64,000 bases of DNA, taken from the NCBI GenBank assembly GCA_023512835.1, contig CM042091.1, forward strand, positions 47,197,284-47,261,283, in the 5' to 3' direction. This stretch comes from Taxillus chinensis. Its lineage: Eukaryota; Streptophyta; Magnoliopsida; Santalales; Loranthaceae. Shown piece by piece: positions 10,883 through 20,115 of the stretch (position 1 is its first letter; the number at the start of each line of letters is the position of its first letter). Both the position numbers and the translations under genes were made by a program. The notes under the pieces are model-generated. The model had not been told where the DNA came from. It saw nothing but the letters and a program-made list of their open reading frames with translations, and searched no databases.

Positions 10883-11277
10883 TGATGAGACCGTAACGTG
10901 CGTCACGTGCACGTGTCGTGTTGCGCAAGACATCTACTACTACTAGAACTCTTCTTATATTCACTTTCCTTTTTATTAGAAGTCTTTCCTTTTTATTTAC
11001 TTTCCTTTATTTAATTAGGGTATTTTGGTATTTTACTTTGGTTTCCTAATTGTATTAGGTTTCCAATTCCTAGTTACTGGTTTGCCTATAAATAGGCCTT
11101 GCATTCAGATGTAATAAATCATTCAAGAGTGTTTTACCAATTATAAACTCTCATATTAGAGGTTTATTCTTATTTCGGCTTTTCCAGTTTAATACTTGAA
11201 TCGCTTGGGCTAGGGTTTGGGTAAATTCTGTTATCCATCTCTAGATAGTTGTTGGATCCTAATCAAGGTCCTCAACA
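10883..11277 (+). repeat. 5' LTR of the young gypsy element
   Basis: 395 bases, TG...CA, containing a TATA-like CCTATAAATAGG at about 11,089 and a palindromic CGTCACGTGCACGTG near its start. Sequence after the LTR (TTTGGTGTTTTCATTGAGAG) is in the PBS position of plant gypsy elements. Confidence 0.92.
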
Positions 11278-11344
11278 ATTTGGTGTTTTCATTGAGAGAT
11301 CCTAATTAAGATTTCTTGATTTTATCTCGCGTTCTTCATCAGCA

Positions 11345-13190
11345 ATGACGGAGGAGGCGACAAAGACAAACAAACAACGGTTCGAAGCCCTGGAGCATTC
11401 TGTTACAGAACTTTTGACAGCAATGGCGGAGATGGCTCGTTCTCAAGATATAACCAACCAGAATATTAACCGTTTTCTCACTGCCAGCAAGGGCAAGGAA
11501 CCAGTCGGAGGAAGGCGAACTCATGGAGACGATTGTCGATCACGACGATCTGCAAAGGAGGCTGATGATTCATCAGATGCTGCATACAATCCTTACCATG
11601 GCCATCTTAGGCGTGGTGGGCGTGTGGAGTGAGGTCCGACAGTTATCGAGCGGTGGTTGCGAGATGACCCGATTAGTGGAGAGAACGTAGACGGCTACAA
11701 ATCGATGGGATGTCCAACAAACGGACCATGGACGAAAACCTGGTCTATGAACACCAGAAGCGACAGAGGCATGGCGCTGACGATTCTGATGGCGATAGAC
11801 GCCGTGATTGGGGTCCAAGGAAGCCAAAGATTGAGTTTCCACACTTTAAAGGAGGTGATCCCTATGAGTGGCTAGATAAGACAGCTCACTACTTTCGAGT
11901 TTTCGAGGTATCCAGAGACGACCGAGTTGCAGTGGCCTACATGTATTTGGATGCGAAGGCCAACAGCTGGTGGCGTTGGATCAAGGCCCAGTATGAACAA
12001 GATGGACGACGGTTGGGATGGTCGCATTCGAGCGAGAGTTCCTAATCCAATGGGGACCCTCTCCAGTTATCAATCACCATGGACAACTGGCCAAACTGAA
12101 GCAAGATGGCAAGGTTGTTGACTATGTAGAGGAGTTTCGACGACTCCAAATTCTTGTTCGTGGTTGGTCTGAAGAGTCTTTGCTGGGTACCTTTATCGAG
12201 GGGTTAAAGCCATGGATAAGACGAGAACCGAAGTTGAAGCAACTTCAACGGCTAACTAAGGCCATGAGAATGGCGAAGTCTTAGAGGGGAGTTACCATAG
12301 CGAAAAGAAGCTTGCTAAGGAGGATTCCGAGGACATAAGTGTCAAAGCAGAACCTGTGGAAGACTCTCAAGCAGCAAAGGCGCCCAATGAAGGTGGATCT
12401 AAGAAGGACGACAAGAAAAGTCGAATACTTTCATATGAAGAGGTTAATGAGAGAGCTAAGAAGGGCCTCTGCTTCAAATGCGGCGAGAAGTGGGACAAGG
12501 GCCATCGATGTCGCACTGGGAAGGTGTTTTTGATTGACGATTCTGGTTCAATCAATGGAGGTGAATTGATGATGGCTGAAGTTGAAGAAGATACTTTTGA
12601 CGCTGAGTTATCTCTTGATGCCATGACAGGGGGATCAAAACCAGCTACTATGAGGCTCATGGCGTGGATTGGAACTCATGAAGTTTCGTTGCTTGTAGAT
12701 TCTGGTTCTACTCATAATTTCATCAACACTAATATTATAAAGAAGGTTGGACTACAAGTTTCTACCCTACAACCTTTTGTTGTACGAGTGGCTAGTGGAG
12801 AAAAATTACAATGTGCAGAGGTAGTATAGGATGTGAAGCTCAATGCCCAAGGAGTCAAGATCACTGCTGACCTGCATGTGGCACCTATGGTGGGAGTTGA
12901 TGTGGTTCTTGGCACTGTGTGGTTGAAAAGTATTGGCAAGGTCGTTACTGATTATCGAGCCATGACAATGGATTTCAAGCTGGATGGAAGAAAAAGAACT
13001 TGGGCAGCTTTACCGGTTAAGGAGGAACACCAGTGCGATGCTAAAAAAGGCAAGCAGCCTTGTGGCGCTCAGTGTTTCGTGATGGTAGTTGATGGAGATT
13101 GGCGTGAAGCTTCTTGGAGTAACTTTTTCAAGTTAGGTGAGCATGATCCAAAACTTTCCCTTGAGGACAAGGGTGTCTTTGAAGGGAGGG
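11345..13190 (+). pseudogene. Gag-protease of the young gypsy element (frameshifted)
   Basis: Starts with MTEEATKTNK at 11345. The retrotransposon Gag domain lies at about 11,830-12,284 (EFPHFKGGDPYEWLDK, then GPSPVINHHGQLAKL). A zinc knuckle CFKCGEKWDKGHRC lies at about 12,470, and an aspartic protease with VDSGSTHNFI at about 12,700 continues to about 13,020. The reading frame changes at least three times (near 11,632, 12,030 and 12,285-12,356), and an in-frame TAG at 12,827-12,829 splits the protease. No pol domains follow, and the reading runs straight into the polypurine tract. The reading frame is thus broken although the LTRs are nearly identical. Confidence 0.88.
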
Positions 13191-13194
13191 GGAA
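13181..13194 (+). other. Polypurine tract
   Basis: GAAGGGAGGGGGAA lies immediately before the 3' LTR, the expected plus-strand primer for this element. Confidence 0.9.
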
Positions 13195-13589
13195 TGATGA
13201 GACCGTAACGTGCGTCACGTGCATGTGTCGTGTTGCGCAAGACATCTACTACTACTAGAACTCTTCTTATATTCACTTTCCTTTTTATTAGAAGTCTTTC
13301 CTTTTTATTTACTTTCCTTTATTTAATTAGGGTATTTTGGTATTTTACTTTGGTTTCCTAATTGTATTAGGTTTCCAATTCCTAGTTACTGGTTTGCCTA
13401 TAAATAGGCCTTGCATTCAGATGTAATAAATCATTCAAGAGTGTTTTACCAATTATAAACTCTCATATTAGAGGTTTATTCTTATTTCGGCTTTTCCAGT
13501 TTAATACTTGAATCGCTTGGGCTAGGGTTTGGGTAAATTCTGTTATCCATCTCTAGATTGTTGTTGGATCATAATCAAGGTCCTCAACA
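13195..13589 (+). repeat. 3' LTR of the young gypsy element
   Basis: 395 bases, differing from the 5' LTR at about three positions (for example GTGCATGTG for GTGCACGTG). Followed directly by the target duplication GATTA. Confidence 0.92.
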
Positions 13590-13594
13590 GATTA

Positions 13595-14855
13595 TTAGTG
13601 TCAATAACATTAGTACACTTAAAGTACATGAAACAAAGTTGGCCATTGGAATTGAATCATAAAGTTTCATTTGGATTGTAAGCAACTATCTAAAGGTTTC
13701 GTTAATTTCTTCTTTTCAACTCAGTTATAATTTTTTATTTTTAGTGTTGGGTTCAAATGTAATCTACAGTGAAGGAGCAGTAGTGGATCTTATGGGCACA
13801 TTGTTGTAGTTATGTGGTTCACATATAATAATTTTTTAGCAGGAAAACTTTTAAATGGTAAAATTTTTAAAATTTCACATTTTACACCCTTGAAACCCTT
13901 GCAAAGGTGTATATTTATTTACTTTTTTTTGGCAGATACTATACTTGATACTACTTAGATTTCAGTGAAGAACTTCAACCAAGCTTGTAGCTCAAGCACA
14001 GCAGCATCCAAATTATCATGGCCCCCGCGTTCTACCATACTATTCCCTTGGGCCTTGGGTCATTGAGTATTTATCTCGAACCTTTAAGAAAGCTATAAAA
14101 TTCATATGCAAGGCCTGCACTGCAAAATTTTTTATACAAATCTTTTACGATATCCAAGTCGAGCTAAATGAGTGAATATAGTAAACGAGTGGAACTCATG
14201 AGTTGTTCGTTTAATGAAGAATTTTTTTTTAATTTAATAAATTTATATTAACTACAAAAGTACAAACTTAAAAGATAATTTACATTCTTATTAATTTTAT
14301 AATTTATATAGTATAATTATTAATGTATTACCAAGTGGAAAACCAGAAAATATATGCTGTATAGAAACTATAATTTATAAATAAATATAATTATATTACA
14401 TATATAAGACATCAGTAAATTATATTTATAAAAATTTATAATTAATTTATATGTAATATTATGACTATGATTATAATTATTATAATTAATATTATAATGA
14501 TTATAATACTATATTATCATTAGTTAATTATATACATAATTAACAATGTAGGCTATGCGGTCTGAGCCGAGAGCCAGCGAGGGCTGTCGAGATTAAATTA
14601 AACAACCGTTTTTGGATGCGCCTTTTAAAAATAAAAATGCACACTTGTTGGTCTGAGATGAAGATCGCTCCCAAGGCTTGAGGCTTGAGGCGAGGACGGA
14701 TGCTTGCCTTAAACTAGCATTTGGATTGGAGACGACTCCATTGGGTTTTGGCAGAAGGTCGAATATTTCGGTCTTCCAAATCTCTGTTCTTTCTCAGCGT
14801 CAGCGGTGACTTTATCCTGAAAAAGGCAGCTGCATGCAGCCACCCTTTCTTTGGT
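13595..14855. other. AT-rich spacer, no gene seen
   Basis: Unique, strongly AT-rich sequence (especially 14,220-14,540) between the gypsy element and duplication copy 2. No conserved open frame or clear repeat was found. Confidence 0.6.
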
Positions 14856-15248
14856 TTTTGTTTTTCATTCTGTTTTTTAATATATATTAATAAACATGAT
14901 CACCTGCTGCTGGAACCAAATCCAGCATAATTTTTAAAATGCATTGGTCCACGATTGTTCATTCCACCGGGTCGTACACGAATACAAGCATAGCAGTGGA
15001 CAGTGGTATACCACTGGCATTATTTTTAACACACGGAGCAGCATATATTATTATTATTATTATTATTATTATTGTTCCGAGCATCCAACTTATTTGACAC
15101 ACCTGAGGACTACCCCATAAAGGCCGCAGGGGTGAGAGAAGTAACCTCACCCTGACTCACCCTGAGGCCTAAGCCATATATATATATATATATCATATAA
15201 TTCGTTATATCACACGTACGCGTGCGATCGCATGTCTTAATTGAAGTT

Positions 15249-15517
15249 TCAAGGTTGCGGTGGTCCCCCGCGACATTTGATGTAAGGTCTGCAAGTAGGG
15301 CGCCGAGGTGTACAAGCGGCGTCACCACGACTAGGATCGCAAACTGCAGGCCCAGGTGAGATGGTTATAGGGCTTGGATTGGTCACAGCAACATCTCCTT
15401 TCTTCACAAATTCTTCTGTGCCATAACTCAACATCAATTACACACAAATATTAAACGTTAACTGATCTGTGGGATCAAGTAACTTTAAAAATCTGCAAAT
15501 GCTACATAGAGAGCTAC

Positions 15518-15574
<57 letters not shown>

Positions 15575-15791
15575 TCTCTGGGAGAATGGTCAGCTAGTTT
15601 CAATTTCTTAATGAAATGTGAATGGCAGTGTAAAACTTTTACTAGCTACCCGTGTCTCCCCAACACACGAGTCATTATAAACTTATCTCACCTTTCAGAG
15701 CAGGGGGGTCACGAGCCGCAGTTGAAAATGGGAGAAAGAGAAGGGAAATCATAAGGAAGCTCGTCATCACAACAAAGATGGATTTGTTCAT
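15249..15791 (-). CDS. Small secreted cysteine-rich peptide, copy 2 (88 aa, 2 exons)
   Basis: Exon 1 is 15791-15692 and exon 2 is 15415-15249, with the same phase-1 splice junctions as copy 1 (AAAG|GTGAG and GGCACAG|AA). The signal peptide (MNKSIFVVMTSF...) and the ARDPPALK/EEFVKKGD part differ from copy 1 at only a few residues. After residue 55 the protein is different: cysteines at 59, 68, 75 and 81, with only one C-x-P-Y-x2-C-R module (CRPYIKC) and a CDPSRGDAAC loop in place of the other. It ends GGPPQP. The intron contains a TA/CA microsatellite but is otherwise close to that of copy 1. The intact frame despite heavy C-terminal change argues that it is functional. Function unknown; probably secreted. 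Confidence 0.75.
15523..15574. repeat. (TA)n(CA)n microsatellite in the copy 2 intron
   Basis: A TA run followed by a CA run, much longer than the corresponding short TA stretch in copy 1. Confidence 0.95.
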
Positions 15792-15864
15792 GGTGACAAG
15801 GCCGTACTTATGACAGCAAGTGTGTTGATTGGTTCCGCTTTCAATTCTTGAGCCAGCCCACCCG

Positions 15865-15874
15865 GGCTTTTATG
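15865..15874 (-). promoter_or_regulatory. TATA-like box of peptide gene copy 2
   Basis: CATAAAAGCC on the minus strand occupies the place of the longer TATA box of copy 1, about 75 bases before the start codon. The TATATA part has been lost, so expression strength may differ. Confidence 0.5.
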
Positions 15875-16820
15875 GTGCCCTCGGCTTCTATCTAAAGCCA
15901 ATTTATCATTCAATCTAATTGAATGAGTGGAAAATCCTACCCCACATGCTTTTCTATTGATAATCAGGAGCACTTTCGACGTGGATGCAATGCAACTTCC
16001 GACTTGCAAGTAGACCACATCGAAGACTTCAACATTGACTCGGATGAAGTGTACCCATTCGTTTATACCCAATTCTATCCGACTTTTCAATTATTATATA
16101 TATATATATATATTCAAATAAAATTTTATAATAAACTTTAAATGAAATATATTGACTATAAAAATAAATTATATAATTTTAATATTTAAAATAGTATTTT
16201 ATATGCATAAAGTTTATAAAGAACATATAATTTAATTTTATAAATAATATGCTTGATTATAAAAAACCAAAATCACATTTTATTTATGAACCTAAAGTTT
16301 TAAAACAATAAGAATTTATTAATTATAAAAAAATTGACGTTAAAATATTTTGCTCATTTATAATAAACATTAAGTCTGTAAATATTTACCATTATTCTCA
16401 TTATTTGTTTTCACTTTAACTTTTCAACGTATTTCAATTTAAGCTGAAAGAGTGTGCTCATTGTGATGGACTCTGACTTAGATAAAAACAAAAACGGTAG
16501 TAAGTAAATACCAGAATTAGGTTTTGATTATACTTGGGGAAGAGTTGATACATATTTTAGACATTTTAGACCAGAGAGGTTTTACTTGATTTTACCAAAT
16601 TTGGTTTAAAACTAGTTATATAACCTTTAAAGTCAGAAAGATCTAAAGGCTGGTATAAACAAAATGAAATAATTTCCCTAAGGGTCTACATTTTTAAAGG
16701 TTTGCTTTACATGGGAAATTTTAGGATTCCTTGAAAACACTAAGGAAGAGAATTCAAATGAATTTAATAATGTTAGTCCTTGAAAGAATTATAATTGTTG
16801 CCAATAACTTATACAAATAG

Positions 16821-16945
16821 CACTATAAAAAATATGAGCTATTAAAAGTAAAATGGAGACAGATTATTAATTGTCTCAAATTAGAGACGAAATTTACCGT
16901 CTCAAAATACTTATAAAATTGATAGTAATTATTTATATCTAAAAT
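16821..16945. mobile_element. Terminal fragment of a CACTA transposon
   Basis: Begins CACTATAAAAAATATGAGCT and continues with GAGACGAAATT and ACCGTCTCAAA motifs, which are the subterminal repeats of the CACTA element found complete at 30563-33704. No opposite end was found nearby, so this is a remnant. Confidence 0.6.
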
Positions 16946-16985
16946 TATATATAATATTTAAATTCAATTTGAAGTGGTCAAATAA

Positions 16986-17441
16986 TAGCGTGTTTGGTTG
17001 CTGGACTGGTTTTCTGTTTTCTGCATTTTAATGCAGAAAACACCTGCTATAACATGTTTGGTTCCAGTTTTTTTTTTTTTTTTGGTTTTGAAAACAAGTT
17101 GTTTTAAATATCAAAAAATGAAAACACATTTAACATGTTTTCTAATATGTGTTTTTTGTTTCCATCAGTTTTCCGGTGAGTCCGCCGCCGCCGCCCCGCG
17201 CGGCTCCCTTCCCTCTCCCACCTGCGCGCGATCTCCCCTCTCCTCCCTGCGCGCGCAATGCCCCACCCCCCGACACGACCTTCCCTCTCCCTCCCGGCAC
17301 CGATCTCCCCCTGCGCGCGACGGCCAACCTCCCAGCGCGACCTCCCTTCTCACCCCCTACGCGCGACCCCCCACCCCCCGCACGTGTTTTCAAATAATGA
17401 TTTTGAAAACAGAAAACCAAAAACCTGCACCAAACATGCCC
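16986..17441. mobile_element. Harbinger/Tourist-type MITE with GC-rich core
   Basis: 456 bases. Ends are inverted: TAGCGTGTTTGG at the left and the complement of GGGCATGTTTGG at the right, followed inward by GTTTTCTGTTTTC and its complement. TAA flanks both sides (16983-16985 and 17442-17444), the 3-bp duplication typical of PIF/Harbinger elements. The core (about 17,175-17,385) is very GC- and CpG-rich in an AT-rich neighbourhood. It gives open frames on both strands that look like chance proline/arginine-rich translations. Confidence 0.7.
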
Positions 17442-17656
17442 TAAATTTTTTATTTTAATTTACTTTATTTTATAAATTAGAATTTCATAATAGAAAAATA
17501 GCCATTTCGTACTCAAGGTGTAAAGTGGGATGTGACTTCGTAATGGTACCCGAACTTTCAATTCTTACACGCAAAAAACTACTCAATTACCAATATATAG
17601 TATACATGCACATATCGAAAAACCAGTATATGATATCATCGGGGTGGGGTGTTCTT

Positions 17657-18117
17657 ATTCATATTTAAATTTTACATTCTCTTTGATTTATTTATAAAAC
17701 AAACAACAGAAGAAACAAAAAAACCATATCAGATTGGATGAGACTAAACTTAATCCACACTAGTCACCTAAGAACAGTAGGTTTTGGGATCAATGGGATG
17801 AGATAGCTGTGCCTGGCACACATGCATGCCCTGAACCAGCAATGTTGTGCATTTTACTGTGATGCCCCGAGCAGCATGGTACTAGCAGAATCTCCAAAGT
17901 AGCGCAATTGAGAGGATGTGTGTGTTACTTGAGGAGGGATTGTGTTTCTTATTCATATTTAAATTTTACCTTCTCTTTGATTTATTTATAAAACAAAAAA
18001 CATAAGAAATCAAAAAAACCATGTCAGATCGGATGAGACTAAACCTAATCTATCGCCTAAGAATAGTAGGTGTTGGGATCAATGGGATGAGATAGTTGTG
18101 CCCGGCACACATGCCCT
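17657..18117. repeat. Direct repeat pair, unit about 175 bp, 294-bp period
   Basis: 17,657-17,833 and 17,951-18,117 share a block that starts ATTCATATTTAAATTTTAC, contains GGATGAGACTAAAC and GGGATCAATGGGATGAGATAG, and ends GGCACACATG. No coding content. Confidence 0.85.
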
Positions 18118-18385
18118 TAAACGACTAGACGGGAAATATGCTTTGAGGCAGTTCGTGCGAGAAATATGCTGACTCAGTTAAATATGAGGAGCACACCGCT
18201 AGTCGAGGATATGACGAAGAATATGGAACTTGATCATTCTTATACAAAATGATCAAGAACTGAAATTATTCTCCTAATGAGCCTAAAGCAAGGCGAAATC
18301 AGTTTACGTGTGTTCTAACGGTTTGACTTACCACCAAGGTAATTAAGTGCCACACAGGTGAATACCCTGATCCCATGACACTGCA
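17860..18385. repeat. Dispersed repeat, related to 34,030-34,400
   Basis: Shares with 34,030-34,400 a series of blocks in the same order: GAGGATGTGT..GCTACTTGAGGAG-like, TAGTCGAGGA, TCCTTATACAAA-like, and GATCCCGTGACACT-like at the end. Nature unknown; possibly an old retroelement internal or LTR piece. Confidence 0.5.
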
Positions 18386-18589
18386 CTACTACACCAAACA
18401 TGCTACTACATGTTGCCATCTACCCTTGTCACCACCAAGGAGCAGCCACCATGTTGTATCCATGATCATAACAATATCATCATACCCATATTTGTCATGC
18501 TTAGATTCACATAACTATTGGGTTACAAGACTTGATGAAACTCAAATTCCATAACTTTAAGTTATCATGAAGCTATGTCAAGAACTATG

Positions 18590-19030
18590 GACAACTCATA
18601 AACCTTGAACCTTGAATCAAACCATATATATCTTTAAATCTCGAATTATATCCTTTAACCTCGAATCTCGAACAATATAACTAAAACCTTCAAATCATAT
18701 TCCTTAACCTCGAACCATATAACTAAAACATTCGAACCATATATTCTAACCTCAAGCTCAATACTTAAACATTACACCAAACATCTATAACCTTCCAACA
18801 TCGCAGTCAAAACTTTGAAACTTATATTGTAATCTCAAACCTTTAACCTTGCATGACAATCTTGAACCACATTTTACCTTCAAACTTTGATTTAAATTTG
18901 AACCATTCATAACCTCAAACCTCACATCAACCTCAAAGCTTATAACCATCAAACCAATTGTACGAGCTAGAACTTTTACCATAGCCTCAAACTTTTTAGA
19001 AGCATTTGAACTTTCGAACTTACATAACCC
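18590..19030. repeat. Degenerate short repeats (AACCTTGAA / AACCTCGAA)
   Basis: Many imperfect copies of AACCTTGAAC, AACCTCGAA and AACTTTGAAA-like words separated by AT-rich bases. Looks like an old tandem array; no gene. Confidence 0.55.
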
Positions 19031-20115
19031 TTGAACTTGTTCACATTTGAAAGTTAATAAAGAAGTTAAATAAGCTTTGTTATAATTTTTATAAAGCTAA
19101 TAAAAAATTTGTTATAATATATATTCTATTATAATTAATTTGTTTATGATATTCTATTATTATATTAGTTATATTTGATAAATTATATAAATAATTATAA
19201 ATTTTAAGTATATAATTTTTTTATTGGATAGAAATATTTATTGGAACTCGATTACCCAATGGGTATTTTGACTAATAAAAATTCATATAGGGAAAGAATT
19301 TAACATTTGGATAAGAAAATAGAGACAGACCACATAACCGCCTCATGACCGTTCTACACTAAACCCTCTTCTTCATTTGCTGTTTTTTTTTTTAAATCCT
19401 ATTTTGGTATAAATTTATTTCATCATCTCTCTCTTCCTTCAACAGCTCTGTTCATACTTTCTACCACAGTTTTTTAATACGTTTTTATGATCATATAGTA
19501 GTTATATATGAGGAAGATTTTTTCTCTCCCCTGCTATTTTTTACGGGTCTCATTCTTCCTTCGTAAATCAAGTGTTAGGTTTCAAGTTGTTAATATTTAT
19601 TTTAAAAATATTAAATATTCCCATAATATATGTTATAAAATTTTATGATGATCTAACAAATGATTTTTGTATAAATTTAATTAAAAAATTTAAAAATAAA
19701 TAAATAAATTTTAATTTATTAAAATTCAAATTTTTTTTAATTAAATTTCTATAAAAAATAATTATTAGATCGAAATAAAATTTTACAGTCGATTTGTAAA
19801 GATAGAATCTAAAATAAATTAGACGTTAATGAGCTAACCTTACCGACATTACCACTGAATTCAAACTCCGAAATCCACACCATAGAAAAGAAAAAAAAAG
19901 TCTTTAAATAGGGAAAGAAGCCCCATCCAAATTTTTTTGCTTATGCCATAAACCTTGTTAGGAAAACGTTTTAATTCGGTTAGAATCAAAAATCCAATTA
20001 CAGTGGCTCCGCGATCAACCTCACGGGACGAAGTTTTACATTTTGTTCCTCATCCGTACTCTTAAAGAAAAAGATGTTGGTGAAGAACAAGCATAAAGAA
20101 GCAATACATACACAA
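19031..20115. other. AT-rich intergenic region
   Basis: Nothing identifiable except AT-rich sequence; the last 100 bases or so are probably the 3' UTR of the FLX-like gene. Confidence 0.5.

Larger units (their letters stand above)
10883..13589 (+). mobile_element. Young Ty3/gypsy element with gag and protease only
   Basis: The element is 2,707 bases long with 395-base LTRs at 10883-11277 and 13195-13589, both TGATGAGACC...CCTCAACA. GATTA flanks it on both sides (10878-10882 and 13590-13594), a perfect 5-bp target duplication. The two LTRs differ at only about three positions by eye, so insertion is recent. Between them lie a broken gag and aspartic protease region, but reverse transcriptase, RNase H and integrase are absent. 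It must therefore have been mobilised by enzymes supplied in trans. It sits between the two copies of the peptide-gene duplication. Confidence 0.92.
14856..16630. repeat. Segmental duplication, copy 2
   Basis: Direct-orientation partner of 7993-10,013, with the same gene and promoter arrangement. It differs by short indels, a longer TA/CA run in the intron and a TTA run at 15,046-15,073. Start-to-start distance of the two genes is about 6.7 kb. Confidence 0.85.

Noticed and set aside
16998..17444. 148-codon proline-rich open frame and its antisense glycine/arginine-rich partner
   Set aside because: Both come from the GC-rich core of a MITE; low complexity in both strands indicates chance.
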